Assembly: GCF_018860805.1 (NCBI RefSeq)
Contig: NZ_JAHKQR010000011.1
Coordinates: forward strand, 321,341-385,340
Direction of reading: 5' to 3'
Length of the DNA stretch: 64,000 nt
From: Aestuariibacter sp. A3R04
GTDB taxonomy: Bacteria; Pseudomonadota; Gammaproteobacteria; Enterobacterales; Alteromonadaceae
Shown here: in pieces, positions 36,773-46,209 of the stretch
Numbering within the stretch: the stretch's first letter is position 1
Layout of the letters: each line of letters starts with the position of its first letter
Made by a program: the position numbers and the translations under genes
The notes under the pieces: model-generated
Told to the model about the DNA's origin: nothing
The model's input: only the letters and a program-made list of their open reading frames with translations
Database searches by the model: none

Positions 36773-37194
36773 GGCTTTTTGGGATACCTTGGATAAAAGC
36801 CATCAAAAAACGAATGGAGCTTATACCAATACCATTTTTCTTCAATGCTCAAAGTTCTACCCGAATCTTTAACTTGGCTACTCAAGAATCTAATTCCAGT
36901 ACAAATAGCTAAGAAAAAGAGTCCCAAACCAACAATTGTCCAACTCGCTTGCCAATATGCGATTGCTACAAGCATAGTGATTATGGCTATAAGTCCGATG
37001 GGATTACAGGTCGCTTTGAATCCCAAGTAGCTGAAAAAAAAGACGGTGCAGAACAGAAATAGCAAAGCCGCTAACTTGGCAGATGTCGTTAATATTTCTG
37101 ATGGAAAAAAATGAGCCGCAGCCAAAGTCGCCAGAAAAAGCCCCAGTGATATAAACCAGCAGCGTGCTGGTAAAGATTTAAGTAAGTTTGTCAT
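36763..37194 (-). CDS. eex: Entry-exclusion inner-membrane protein Eex
   Basis: A 143-residue protein, the length recalled for SXT/R391 Eex, convergent to traG in the expected place. It has four hydrophobic segments (about 10-30, 38-58, 63-80 and 83-103) and a hydrophilic C-terminal tail ending PRYPKKPKK. Eex in the recipient blocks transfer from donors of the same exclusion group by recognising donor TraG. The ATG at 37194 with an AAGAAG just upstream is preferred to a GTG at 37218. Confidence 0.82.
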   Translation of the reverse strand: MTNLLKSLPARCWFISLGLFLATLAAAHFFPSEILTTSAKLAALLFLFCTVFFFSYLGFKATCNPIGLIAIITMLVAIAYWQASWTIVGLGLFFLAICTGIRFLSSQVKDSGRTLSIEEKWYWYKLHSFFDGFYPRYPKKPKK

Positions 37195-37251
37195 CTTCTT
37201 AGTACTCTCAAAGTGCACGGGCGGTGCACAATCAAATCATGCATCAGCATG

Positions 37252-37785
37252 TTAGTTCTCAAAAAGTGCTCTAGTGGTTTGCTCGGCCATAATCTCACAC
37301 ACAGGGCATTTAAGCTGAATGCGCTGTTGTGATACCGTCAAATACAGACTGCCGCATCGACACCGGTGTAAGGATGCAAGCTGTGATCTTAAATCACGAG
37401 CTAGAACCCAACCTTCATTGATGGTTAGTTTTTTCCAGGGGATTTCAGCTGGAAGATCTGCTTCTTCCCTTGCAACCAAGTACGCATCGTAAGCTTTCAT
37501 CAAAGCATCAATATTTAATTGCTTGTAGACATTATCACCACCAATATTGACATAAAGCGCCATCAGCAGGGAGCCTTCAACTAAGGCTCTTCTGCTTTTA
37601 ACAATGGCATCAGATTCTGGCAATTGACCAGGGCAAGGTGACTTGCCAGTCACTTCTTTGTGAAGCCTTCTGATAATGTGGATTGGCAAACCAGTATCGA
37701 GCGCGATAATGGTTGTTCGAAATCCGTATTTAATAAGTAGCGAGGCTCGGGTAAACAGCTCACTTTTGGACAGGTTATCAATCAT
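37252..37785 (-). CDS. setC: SetC, FlhC-like transcriptional activator
   Basis: A 177-residue homologue of flagellar master regulator subunit FlhC. The C-terminal zinc site is visible as HRCRCGSLYLT and LKCPVCEIM. With SetD it forms the activator of ICE transfer and integrase genes, itself repressed by SetR and induced by DNA damage in SXT/R391. Its start overlaps the end of setD by four bases (ATGA), implying coupled translation. Confidence 0.92.
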   Translation of the reverse strand: MIDNLSKSELFTRASLLIKYGFRTTIIALDTGLPIHIIRRLHKEVTGKSPCPGQLPESDAIVKSRRALVEGSLLMALYVNIGGDNVYKQLNIDALMKAYDAYLVAREEADLPAEIPWKKLTINEGWVLARDLRSQLASLHRCRCGSLYLTVSQQRIQLKCPVCEIMAEQTTRALFEN

Positions 37786-38081
37786 GCATCCCCCTTGTTG
37801 TTTAGGGTTGATAATAAATAAGCGATTCTTGGGATACCTGTGCCTTTGCTCTTCACCATCTCAATCAGTTGGCTTTGGTTACCCCTTGGTTGAAACAGCA
37901 TGAATGATGAGGTCGCCACTCGTTGCAGGTCGTCAACACCAGCATTAATCAGAGCATCAACCACATCGCGTGTAAGGCCAAAGCGCAAGACCGCCTCTTG
38001 CGGATCAATTCGCGCTAATTCTCGTGCTGCGTGTAGGTACGCCAAATTTAATTGATAGAAGTCTTGTTGATTGGTTGTCAT
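37782..38081 (-). CDS. setD: SetD, FlhD-like transcriptional activator
   Basis: A 99-residue FlhD homologue (YQLNLAYLHAARELARIDPQEAVLRFGL, then a C-terminal helical part). It forms the SetCD heteromer with SetC. It overlaps the upstream transglycosylase gene by four bases, so the whole early operon, reading leftward from croS at 40.4 kb, is tightly packed. Confidence 0.92.
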   Translation of the reverse strand: MTTNQQDFYQLNLAYLHAARELARIDPQEAVLRFGLTRDVVDALINAGVDDLQRVATSSFMLFQPRGNQSQLIEMVKSKGTGIPRIAYLLSTLNNKGDA

Positions 38082-38626
38082 TGACGGACCTCCAGTTCAT
38101 GTAAAATATTGCGATAGATAGAAAGTACTCTTTGCCCATACCAGCGTGCACGCTCTTCGTTCCAACTGTGATAGCGGCCTATGCCAAGCTCTAAATCGTT
38201 TGGTGAAGACTTGATTGCTTCGGCCAAAATACTTGAGCCGACGGTAAGGTTGGTGATGGGGTCTAGCAGTTCCGTCGCTGAGCTCACCCGATGCCCATGC
38301 CAATGCAAATTGATTTGCATTAGCCCAATATCGAGCTGGTATTTTTCACTCTCTTGAAGTGCCTGGTTTAACAGTTGCTCAGCTTCTGTCTTAGATTTCG
38401 CGTAGGTTGCATTTGAACCATTGCGAATTGCGTATGGCCATGGACTGGTCATGTTAAGACCACGATGTGAGGCCGACTCAGCTAAGGCAACGGCGTAGAG
38501 CATGACTGGATCAATACCAACGCTTTGTGCTGCTTTTTCCCACTGATAGCCCGGAAACGCATAGACTGAAGTGATTGCGGACATGGCTATCACCAGGGCA
38601 ATGGTTTTTGCTTTAATCGTTTTCAT
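38078..38626 (-). CDS. Lytic transglycosylase-like ICE protein
   Basis: A 182-residue secreted protein with a signal peptide (residues 1-23, ending SVYAFPG) and an SLT-type lysozyme fold. The likely catalytic Glu is in YAVALAESASHRG, followed by YQLDIGLMQINLHWHG and LGIGRYHSWNEERARWYGQ. Such enzymes locally open peptidoglycan for the conjugation apparatus. It lies in the SetR-controlled early operon between the replication-like genes and setD, as in SXT (s082-like position, from memory). Confidence 0.85.
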   Translation of the reverse strand: MKTIKAKTIALVIAMSAITSVYAFPGYQWEKAAQSVGIDPVMLYAVALAESASHRGLNMTSPWPYAIRNGSNATYAKSKTEAEQLLNQALQESEKYQLDIGLMQINLHWHGHRVSSATELLDPITNLTVGSSILAEAIKSSPNDLELGIGRYHSWNEERARWYGQRVLSIYRNILHELEVRQ

Positions 38627-39275
38627 TGTTGTCCTCTAATTGATTTCCGAGAAGCGTCTGAATGGCTTTCGGGCTTATTCTTTTTAAAGGCACTGCGCTA
38701 AAGTCAGCGATGCCTCTCGTATAAACTTGTGCCGCGTTTGACCAGTCGCCCACGGCAACAGGCGCTTGCATATCAAATCCTTTTTGCTGGTTCTGATGGT
38801 CTGCAATACCCTGTAATAGCCTTGGGTATTCACCCACTTCGTCCCGCAGCAAGTAAGCCTGGTAGCGTGCTAAAAACTCTTTTTGCTTAAAGGGGTATTC
38901 CCTGTCGTCAACCTTGCAGAGTTCAACCCACCCCCCCATGTCTGAAATAACGCGGTGAATAAGCGCATCGTCAAACATCACGGATGTCCAAGCGCCAACC
39001 TGACGAATAGCCTTGTCGACTTTGTTCCAAGCAACCATGGCTCTTGAGCCAGAGTTGCCATCAATATGCTTGATGACGTCAGCGGGCTTTGGAAAAAATT
39101 GCCCTGTATCCGGTGATTGAATATGCCGAGTCAGACCGATTCGCACTTCTTCAATGCTATAAGCACGAAGGGCTTCAAATGCGATGGATAGCAATTGTGG
39201 TGATACGCTTTTGCCATACATGGCCCAAGCTGCTCCCCAAACTTCAGCAAACTCGCGTTTATCAACCTCCTGCAC
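38613..39275 (-). CDS. Phage-replication-like ICE protein (DUF6475-type)
   Basis: A 220-residue protein with FAEVWGAAWAMYGKSVSPQLLSIAFEAL and PADVIKHIDG, a layout seen in phage proteins beside replication genes. Function is unproven. The GTG at 39275 is chosen because GGGAGG lies nine bases upstream; a longer version from TTG at 39341 would encode residues already coding in another frame. It overlaps the preceding gene by 14 bases. Confidence 0.65.
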   Translation of the reverse strand: MQEVDKREFAEVWGAAWAMYGKSVSPQLLSIAFEALRAYSIEEVRIGLTRHIQSPDTGQFFPKPADVIKHIDGNSGSRAMVAWNKVDKAIRQVGAWTSVMFDDALIHRVISDMGGWVELCKVDDREYPFKQKEFLARYQAYLLRDEVGEYPRLLQGIADHQNQQKGFDMQAPVAVGDWSNAAQVYTRGIADFSAVPLKRISPKAIQTLLGNQLEDNNEND

Positions 39276-40130
39276 TTGAACGAACCTCCCGAATACCTGG
39301 TCCGGCCCAGCTTTCAGCAATGCGGCGATTGCTTTCTTCAATATTCAATTGGTGATTGCTGACCTTTAGGCTCGTCGATGATTGCTGTATTTCATCAATG
39401 CGAACGTACTCGTCTTCCCATTGCCGGTTTAAAAGCCAGTTATGTGGCATTGGGGTCTTAGTCCGATCTTGATACTGCAATCGGTTGTCTCGTTGCTCTT
39501 TCCAGCGTGTTAGGACTTCCAAGGCGAGTTCATGGTCTTCATTGAGGCCCATGCGCAGCCATTCTTCCTTGGCTTTCGCTTTTTTTTCTTTGCGTATTTG
39601 TACATCCCAGAAGTCTTCGAACTGTATCTGGTTAACAGTTTTAACTGTTAGCTTATTGCTTCTCTCAGAGTCATCCGACCGTTGAGAGTCCCTTACCGGG
39701 TTGCCATCAGGCATAAACAATGATGAAAATTCTTCTGGAAGCCGAGCTTGAAAAGCGGCAAGAGATTTCAAAAGCGATGCCATACCAACGAAGTCGGCAG
39801 GTACATCTTTAAGCAACCGAAAGGCTGCCTTACCTTGGTTCGGGTTTTCGATTGGGTTGTGCTTCAGAAAGCTCCGAATCAAAGTCCAACCGGATTTCTC
39901 GCAACGAATGAGGAACTGATCTTGTTCTAACTCATTTAGAGCCTTGGCAACCTGTTGCTCATCCCAGTTCAAGTCAGAAGCAACGTAACCAACCGGCAAT
40001 CGAAAGCAGCCAAGCAAATTACAATGTGGGCATGTAAGCAAATACAGCCCTAGCAACTTCGCTGAGTCACTCCAGGACAAAACGTTTTGCTTTAGCCAAA
40101 GCGGGTATAGACCTTGCCATAATCACGCAT
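39262..40130 (-). pseudogene. Phage replication-protein-like ICE gene with a 5' frameshift
   Basis: From the ATG at 40130 the sequence reads MRDYGKVYTRF and then hits a stop, while the family sequence continues one frame away as WLKQNVLSWSDSAKLLGLYLLTCP. Inserting one T in the TTT at about 40097-40099 (plus strand AAA) joins them. MRDYxKVxxxFW followed by a segment such as LYLLTCPHCNLLG is the usual start of phage replication initiator proteins. The remaining 272-residue frame, which could start at TTG 40080, lacks only the first ~17 residues. It may be inactive, or expressed from the TTG, or the base may be a sequencing error. Confidence 0.65.
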
Positions 40131-40185
40131 GGAGGAACTCGCTTTTGTGTTTACGTAAAATGCTGACCATTTCTTGCCCTTAATC

Positions 40186-40437
40186 CTACTGGTTACTGGC
40201 TTTCAGCTCGCTTGGGCATTCGGGGTAGATGTCCGGTCTTAACTGAGATCGGGTTACCTGTCCTTGCGTAGCTTGTTCGATGGGTAAAACGAATTCAGCG
40301 GGAACACGCCCTGATTTATTCAACCAAAACCAGACGTTTTGCTGTTTTGAGTTGATGGCTCGTGCTAATGCTGATTGCCCGCCGACCAAATCAATGGCAC
40401 GGCGGAGATGTTTTTGTGTCGTGTTGAACACTTCCAT
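40186..40437 (-). CDS. Cro-like regulator (YdaS-type helix-turn-helix)
   Basis: An 83-residue protein with the YdaS/Cro pattern RAIDLVGGQSALARAINSKQQNVWFWLNKSGRVPAEFVLPIE. It is the first gene of the leftward early operon and divergent from setR, the position of the SXT Cro-like protein. It would compete with SetR at the shared operators and turn down repressor synthesis once the element is induced. Confidence 0.85.
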   Translation of the reverse strand: MEVFNTTQKHLRRAIDLVGGQSALARAINSKQQNVWFWLNKSGRVPAEFVLPIEQATQGQVTRSQLRPDIYPECPSELKASNQ

Positions 40438-40507
40438 ACCGTCTCCTGTTACAATAATAACTGTTACAAGATTGAATGTTACAGTTTTATTTGTAGAATA
40501 CGGGCTT
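40438..40507. promoter_or_regulatory. SetR/Cro operator and divergent promoter region
   Basis: The 70-bp spacer between the Cro-like gene and setR contains three copies of TGTTACA (near 40447, 40462 and 40476). They are direct repeats about 14-15 bp apart and fit operator half-sites for a CI-like repressor. The leftward and rightward promoters must overlap them. SXT/R391 are known to have SetR operators here. Confidence 0.7.
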
Positions 40508-41155
40508 ATGAAAACTTTATCCGAACGACTAAACCATGCCTTGCAGCTTACTGGGGTGACTCAGTCTGAGTTGGCTCGTCGCATTGGTATCAAACAGCAG
40601 TCGATCAGCCAGATTTGCTCTGGTAAATCGGCTAGGTCTCGTTACACCATGCAGATCGCGGAGGCGCTTCGCGTGAATGCTCATTGGCTCGCCACAGGTG
40701 ATGGCGAAATTGGATTAGGGGTCGGTAATGTAGAAGCAGGGCCTGACATTAAAGGGAGAATTCCTCTTATTAATTGGGTTCAGGCTGGGGATTGGACTGA
40801 AATAGCGGAGGGATTTGCCTTTGAAGATGCAGAGGAGTGGCGTGAAGTCACTGGGAAAGCACATGAAGGTTGTTTCGCGCTTCGCGTAAAAGGCGACAGT
40901 ATGGAAAATCCAAGCGGCAAAAAATCAATACCAGAAGGTGCTGTTATAGTTGTAGATCCTGATGCTCCTTACTCATCTGGTTCATTGGTTGTAGCGCGGC
41001 TTGATGATTCAAGAGAAGCAACCTTTAAACAATTAGTCTTGGATGGTGAGCAAAAATATTTGAAGCCTCTCAATCCACAATATCCAGCAATACCGATCAA
41101 CGGCAACTGCTCAATTATTGGCGTTGTTAAACAAGCTATCATCGATTTTTGGTAG
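40508..41155 (+). CDS. setR: SetR, CI-like LexA/S24-type repressor
   Basis: A 215-residue repressor, equal to the SXT length as recalled. The N-terminal helix-turn-helix is TQSELARRIGIKQQSISQI (residues 18-36). The C-terminal S24 peptidase domain has the nucleophile Ser131 (VKGDSMENP) and general base Lys174 (ATFKQL). A probable self-cleavage site Ala93-Gly94 lies in NWVQAGDW, resembling lambda CI. RecA filaments formed after DNA damage would trigger cleavage and release setCD and transfer. The ATG at 40508 has no strong RBS; the region upstream is operator. Confidence 0.93.
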   Translation: MKTLSERLNHALQLTGVTQSELARRIGIKQQSISQICSGKSARSRYTMQIAEALRVNAHWLATGDGEIGLGVGNVEAGPDIKGRIPLINWVQAGDWTEIAEGFAFEDAEEWREVTGKAHEGCFALRVKGDSMENPSGKKSIPEGAVIVVDPDAPYSSGSLVVARLDDSREATFKQLVLDGEQKYLKPLNPQYPAIPINGNCSIIGVVKQAIIDFW

Positions 41156-41411
41156 CGAAGGAATTTGTGGTTTAGCCACAGTTGTTCATGAGCTGAAGAA
41201 GCAACGATTGCAAACAGCTACAACTGAGCATTGGCGCACGCTGAGAGTAAATGGTAACCGATTAGATAACCATTGATTGTTTATAAAGTCAAGATCAGCG
41301 AAAATAGCGACCAATTACGATTAACACGACGGATTTGACAAGCGAAGAACTGAAAAGAGAGTACTTCCAAAAGTGTGTACAAATCCGTGTACAAACTAAA
41401 AGAATTTATAC
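41156..41411. other. Right end of the ICE and substituted prfC upstream region
   Basis: Noncoding 256 bp between setR and prfC. The direct repeat GTGTACAAA occurs twice, 12 bp apart (41374-41382 and 41386 on). A TTGACA at 41336-41341 with GAGTAC 17 bp later is a possible promoter for the joined prfC. Small hairpins occur (GTGG/CCAC near 41168). The region could hold Int or Xis arm sites. Confidence 0.45.
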
Positions 41412-43001
41412 ATGGCAAACCAAGATTTTCTCAATGAAATCAATAAGCGAAGGACCTTTGCTATCATCTCGCACCCGGATGCGGGTAAAACCACTATTAC
41501 GGAAAAGGTCTTGCTCTTCGGACAAGCATTACAAAAAGCCGGTACAGTAAAAGGCAAAAAGTCCGGTCAACACGCGAAATCTGACTGGATGGAAATGGAA
41601 AAGGAGCGGGGGATTTCCGTAACGACTTCCGTGATGCAGTTTCCCTATGCCGATAACCTTGTTAATCTGCTGGATACCCCGGGACACGAAGACTTTTCTG
41701 AGGATACATATAGAACATTGACGGCAGTTGATTCCTGTTTGATGGTTATCGACGCCGCGAAGGGTGTAGAAGACAGAACCCGCAAACTGATGGAAGTTAC
41801 GCGGTTGCGCGACACACCCATCATCACCTTTATGAATAAGCTTGACCGCGATATCCGCGACCCGCTGGAATTGCTTGACGAAGTGGAAACTGAGCTTGAT
41901 ATCCTTTGTGCACCGATTACCTGGCCCATTGGGTGTGGCAAGGAGTTTAAAGGTGTCTATCACTTACACCGCGACGAAGTCATTCTTTATAAGTCTGGCC
42001 TGGGACATATGATCCAGGACGTGAGGACCATTAAAGGCCTGGATAACCCGGAACTTGAAGCTGCCATTGGTAGCGGCTTGTTATTACAACTGCAAGAAGA
42101 ATTGGAACTGGTTCAGGGTGCGTCAAACGAGTTTGACGAAGAGTTGTTTTTAGAGGGAGAATTAACCCCGGTATTTTTTGGTACGGCGTTGGGGAATTTC
42201 GGTGTAGACCACATGCTGGATGGCCTTGTAAAATGGGCGCCCGCGCCACAAGGGCGGCAAACTGAAGACGGCGAAGTGAAAGCCGATGCTGCTGAATTTA
42301 GTGGCTTTGTGTTTAAGATTCAAGCCAACATGGACCCTAAACACCGTGACCGTATTGCGTTTTGCCGCATTGTTTCCGGTAAGTACGAAAAAGGCATGAA
42401 GATGCGCCACAGTCGTATCAACAAAGACATTCGTATATCTGACGCGCTGACGTTCCTGGCTGGAGATCGGTCATTACTTGAGGAAGCTTATGCAGGAGAT
42501 ATAATCGGTTTACATAACCATGGTACCATTCGGATTGGTGATACTTTTACTTCTGGCAATAACTTCCGTTTTACTGGTATTCCGAACTTTGCGCCAGAAT
42601 TATTCAAGCGCATCCGCTTAAAAGATCCATTAAAGCAAAAACAGCTTTTGAAAGGCCTGATTCAGTTGTCAGAAGAAGGTGCTGTTCAGGTATTTCGCCC
42701 TTTGATAAACAATGATCTCATCGTTGGCGCTGTCGGTGTACTGCAGTTTGACGTAGTGGTTGCCAGGCTAAAGGCCGAATATAATGTTGATGCGATTTAC
42801 GAACACATAAGTGTAAGCACCGCGCGCTGGGTATACAGTAAAGATGCCAAAAAACTGGATGAGTTCCGACGAAAAGCCGAGCAAAATCTTTCATTAGATG
42901 GCGGCGATAATTTGGCCTACATTGCCCCTACCATGGTTAATTTGCAATTGGCGAAAGAGCGCTATCCCGATATAGAATTTAAAGAAACTCGCGAACATTA
43001 A
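41412..43001 (+). CDS. prfC: Peptide chain release factor 3 (RF3)
   Basis: A 529-residue translational GTPase that recycles RF1 and RF2 from ribosomes, the same length as E. coli RF3. G-motifs: SHPDAGKTT (G1), [14 protein letters not shown] (G3), MNKLDR (G4). It ends in TREH like E. coli. The gene is intact because the ICE supplies a new start and about the first dozen residues. It is 12 bp upstream of argS, so expression of both may depend on the ICE-borne promoter. Confidence 0.96.
   Translation: MANQDFLNEINKRRTFAIISHPDAGKTTITEKVLLFGQALQKAGTVKGKKSGQHAKSDWMEMEKERGISVTTSVMQFPYADNLVNLLDTPGHEDFSEDTYRTLTAVDSCLMVIDAAKGVEDRTRKLMEVTRLRDTPIITFMNKLDRDIRDPLELLDEVETELDILCAPITWPIGCGKEFKGVYHLHRDEVILYKSGLGHMIQDVRTIKGLDNPELEAAIGSGLLLQLQEELELVQGASNEFDEELFLEGELTPVFFGTALGNFGVDHMLDGLVKWAPAPQGRQTEDGEVKADAAEFSGFVFKIQANMDPKHRDRIAFCRIVSGKYEKGMKMRHSRINKDIRISDALTFLAGDRSLLEEAYAGDIIGLHNHGTIRIGDTFTSGNNFRFTGIPNFAPELFKRIRLKDPLKQKQLLKGLIQLSEEGAVQVFRPLINNDLIVGAVGVLQFDVVVARLKAEYNVDAIYEHISVSTARWVYSKDAKKLDEFRRKAEQNLSLDGGDNLAYIAPTMVNLQLAKERYPDIEFKETREH
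41440..41490. other. attR junction of the ICE inside the 5' end of prfC (approximate)
   Basis: SXT/R391 elements integrate in the 5' end of prfC and replace its upstream sequence and first codons. Here setR lies 257 bp before prfC with the same orientation as in SXT. The first residues [12 protein letters not shown] are unlike usual RF3 starts, while typical RF3 sequence begins at [16 protein letters not shown]. The crossover core should lie near the codons for AIISHPDA. The exact 17-bp core cannot be fixed without the left junction, which is outside the window. Confidence 0.65.
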
Positions 43002-43013
43002 GAAAGACGATCA

Positions 43014-44744
43014 ATGAATATACATGCTTTATTAGTTAGCCGCTTTACCGAAGCTTTAGATAAACTGGGGGTCGAAAACGCGCCTGTACCTGTGGCGCGA
43101 AGTGCACGTCCCGAGTTCGGCGAGTATCAGTTTAACGGTGCCATGGCGTTGGCGAAACAATTGCGCCAAAAGCCTCGGGATATCGCGGAGAAAATTCTTG
43201 AGTTGGTGAATCTGGGCGATGTGGCCGGTAAACTTGAGGTGGCAGGCCCCGGTTTTATTAATATCCACCTCAGTGACGATTGGTTGGCAAATCAATGCGA
43301 GCTGGCCCTGCACGACCCCCGTATTGGCGTGGCGAAAGACGTACCGAAAACCGTGGTAGTTGACTACTCATCACCTAACCTTGCTAAAGAAATGCACGTA
43401 GGCCATTTGCGGACTACCATTATCGGTGATGCCGTGGTGAAAGTGCTGGAATTTTTAGGCCACAAAGTCATTCGTCAAAATCACATGGGTGACTGGGGCA
43501 CCCAGTTTGGTATGTTGCTGGCGCACCTGTCCGATAAGCTAGAAAGCGAAGTAGCGGAAACCGCGTTGTCAGATCTGGAGAACTTTTATCGCGAAGCCAA
43601 GGTGCGTTTCGACGAAGAAGAAGGTTTTGCAGATCGCGCCCGTGAATATGTAGTGAAGTTACAGGGTGGAGACGCGCACTGTTTAACCTTGTGGAAACAG
43701 TTTATAGACATTTCAATTCAACACAGCGAAGAAGTGTATGAAAAGTTAAATGTTACGCTGACCCGTGAAGATATCATGGGCGAATCGGCATATAACGACG
43801 ATTTGGCCAATGTGGTACGCGAATTAAAGGACAAAGGGATTGCAGTTGAAGATCAGGGTGCCCAGGTGGTGTTCATTTCTGAGTTGGCAGACAAAGAGGG
43901 AAACCCGGCGGTGTACATCGTACAAAAATCCGGAGGTGGTTACCTTTACTCCACCACGGATCTGGCTGCTATGCGTTATCGCAGTGGCAAACTGAACGCT
44001 GATCGTACTCTCATTTTAACCGACGCACGTCAGGCACTGCATTTTAAGCAAACAGAGATCGTTGGCCGCAAAGCCGGTTTTATGAAAGAAACCCAAACCT
44101 ATGAGCATTGCCCTTTTGGAATGATGCTGGGCAGTGACGGTAAGCCGTTTAAAACCCGTACCGGCGGCACAGTGAAGCTAGTGGAATTACTGGATGAAGC
44201 GGTAGAGCGCGCAGGTAAGTTGATCGCGGAACGTGCTAGCGACTTATCACAAGGTGAGCTCGAAGAAGTTGCTCGTAAAGTTGGCATTGGCGCGGTTAAG
44301 TATGCAGATTTAAGTAAAAACCGTACCACAGACTATGTATTCAACTGGGATACGATGCTGAGTTTTGAAGGCAACACTGCGCCTTACCTGCAGTATGCTT
44401 ACACCCGGGTTAAGAGCATATTTCGCAAATCAGGTATTGCCATGACTGATCTGCCCGGCGCTATGGTGCTGACGGAAACTCAGGAACATGCCTTGGCGGT
44501 TCTGTTGCTGCAGTTTGAAGAGGTGATTGCCGTGGTTTCCCGCGAAGCAACCCCCCATGTTCTATGTACGTATCTGTATGATGTGGCCAGTGCCTTCATG
44601 CGATTCTACGAAGCCTGCCCCATCTTAAAAGATGGTATTGATGAGCGGGTGCGCAACAGTCGTCTTGAGCTATCTGCATTGGTTGCCAAAACCCTGGAGC
44701 ACGGTTTGTCGCTACTGGGTATTGAGACGTTGGAAAAAATGTAA
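43014..44744 (+). CDS. argS: Arginyl-tRNA synthetase
   Basis: A 576-residue class I synthetase charging tRNA-Arg. The N-terminal Add-1 domain is followed by the HIGH-type motif [21 protein letters not shown]. The region corresponding to KMSKS is degenerate ([17 protein letters not shown]), as is normal for bacterial ArgRS. The C-terminal DALR anticodon-binding domain ends in [11 protein letters not shown]. It lies 12 bp after prfC and is followed by an intrinsic terminator. Confidence 0.96.
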   Translation: MNIHALLVSRFTEALDKLGVENAPVPVARSARPEFGEYQFNGAMALAKQLRQKPRDIAEKILELVNLGDVAGKLEVAGPGFINIHLSDDWLANQCELALHDPRIGVAKDVPKTVVVDYSSPNLAKEMHVGHLRTTIIGDAVVKVLEFLGHKVIRQNHMGDWGTQFGMLLAHLSDKLESEVAETALSDLENFYREAKVRFDEEEGFADRAREYVVKLQGGDAHCLTLWKQFIDISIQHSEEVYEKLNVTLTREDIMGESAYNDDLANVVRELKDKGIAVEDQGAQVVFISELADKEGNPAVYIVQKSGGGYLYSTTDLAAMRYRSGKLNADRTLILTDARQALHFKQTEIVGRKAGFMKETQTYEHCPFGMMLGSDGKPFKTRTGGTVKLVELLDEAVERAGKLIAERASDLSQGELEEVARKVGIGAVKYADLSKNRTTDYVFNWDTMLSFEGNTAPYLQYAYTRVKSIFRKSGIAMTDLPGAMVLTETQEHALAVLLLQFEEVIAVVSREATPHVLCTYLYDVASAFMRFYEACPILKDGIDERVRNSRLELSALVAKTLEHGLSLLGIETLEKM

Positions 44745-44773
44745 GGGCTCGGCTGCAAGACTATTGAGCGAAG

Positions 44774-44803
44774 AAAGGTTGACGTCACTGTCAGCCTTTT
44801 TTA
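44774..44803 (+). terminator. Terminator after argS
   Basis: Stem AAAGG-TGAC/GTCA-CCTTT with one internal mismatch and a six-base loop, followed by TTTTTTA, 30 bp past the argS stop. Confidence 0.75.
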
Positions 44804-45088
44804 TTGGACAAGCTTTCCGCGAAGTAAGTGTATAAGCAGGGGGGCGACAACGATTGGGCCTGCAGTTGTATACTTAGTTTTTTTGTTTGTCACGCGTGAT
44901 GGGAGCAAATGTCTGTCACAGTTTTTGAGTGTGGGTGAAGATGAACCTAGCAAGCTTAAATTGAGGGTGGCGCTGGCAATTGTGGATACACGGCGTTAAA
45001 CGAACAAAAATCACTGCAGGTGCTATCAAAATTGCATCAAATTCGGTACTATCCGCGGTCTTATTTTTCAATTAGCTGTGACGAGAGA
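44804..45088. other. Upstream region of prfB
   Basis: About 285 bp without a gene. It should contain the prfB-lysS promoter; no clear consensus pair or structured RNA stands out. GAGAG at 45085 is a weak RBS for prfB. Confidence 0.4.
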
Positions 45089-46187
45089 ATGTTTGAAATA
45101 AACCCGGTGAAAAATGCCATTGAAGATATCCGTGTGCGCACCGAAGCACTTAGGGGGTATCTTTGACTTCGATACGAGGTCAGAGCGATTAGAAGAAGTT
45201 AATCGCGAGTTGGAAAGCCCTGATGTATGGAATGAACCTGAACGGGCTCAGGCATTAGGGAAAGAAAAGGTTGCCTTGGAGCAGGTGGTAGAAACCATTC
45301 ACAAACTTGAACAAGGTGCGGAAGATGTAGAGGGTTTACTTGAACTTGCCGTGGAAGCGGAAGATGAAGAAACCTTCGAAGAAGCACAAGCCGAACTGGC
45401 CTCACTCATTGATGATCTGGAAGTGCTCGAATTCCGGCGTATGTTCTCTGGTCCCAATGACGCCAGTGATTGCTATATCGATTTACAGGCTGGTTCAGGC
45501 GGCACAGAAGCACAAGACTGGGCCAATATGTTACTGCGCATGTACTTGCGGTGGGGTGAAGCCCACGGTTTTAAAACGGAAATTATCGAACTGTCAGACG
45601 GTGATGTGGCGGGCATAAAAAGTGCTACCATTCGCTTTCAAGGTGAATATGCGTTTGGTTGGCTACGCACTGAAACCGGTGTTCACCGTTTAGTGCGAAA
45701 ATCGCCTTTCGATTCTGGTAACCGACGACACACGTCATTTTCATCAGCATTCGTGTACCCCGAAATTGATGATGATATCGAGATTGATATCGATCCTTCC
45801 GACCTGCGCATTGATACCTATCGGGCTTCAGGCGCAGGTGGTCAGCATGTTAACAGAACCGATTCTGCCGTACGTATTACCCACGAACCCACCGGTATCG
45901 TGGTGCAATGTCAGAATGATCGGTCGCAGCACAAGAACAAAGATCAGGCAATGAAGCAGTTAAAAGCCAAGCTCTATGAGTTTGAACTGCAAAAACAAAA
46001 TGCCGAAAAACAAGCGATGGAAGACAGCAAATCAGACATTGGTTGGGGCAGTCAGATACGCTCTTACGTACTGGATGATTCCCGCATTAAAGATTTGCGC
46101 ACGGGCGTAGAAACCCGTAATACGCAAGCCGTTCTCGACGGTGATTTAGATAAATTTATTCAGGCCAGTTTGAAGTCTGGTTTGTAA
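45089..46187 (+). CDS. prfB: Peptide chain release factor 2 with programmed +1 frameshift
   Basis: RF2 ends translation at UGA and UAA. The gene starts at ATG 45089 ([25 protein letters not shown]). After 25 codons it reaches an in-frame TGA at 45164, in the context AGGGGG TAT CTT TGA C. This is the autoregulatory frameshift site: an internal Shine-Dalgarno, slippery CTT and UGA. After the +1 shift, reading continues [11 protein letters not shown] to 46187, giving 365 residues, as in E. coli. The tripeptide anticodon SPF ([11 protein letters not shown]) and the GGQ motif ([12 protein letters not shown]) are present. lysS follows 22 bp later, the common prfB-lysS arrangement. Confidence 0.97.
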
Positions 46188-46209
46188 AAAACCCAAAAGT
46201 GAACAGGTT

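Noticed and set aside
41335-41550. 71-codon open frame across the ICE/prfC junction
   Set aside because: It is out of frame with prfC and overlaps its first 139 bases; RF3 sequence in the other frame is decisive.
45114-46187. prfB read as starting at 45114 ([11 protein letters not shown]) in a single frame
   Set aside because: The correct N-terminus lies in the preceding frame from 45089 and joins through the programmed frameshift; the 45114 start gives a non-RF2 N-terminus.
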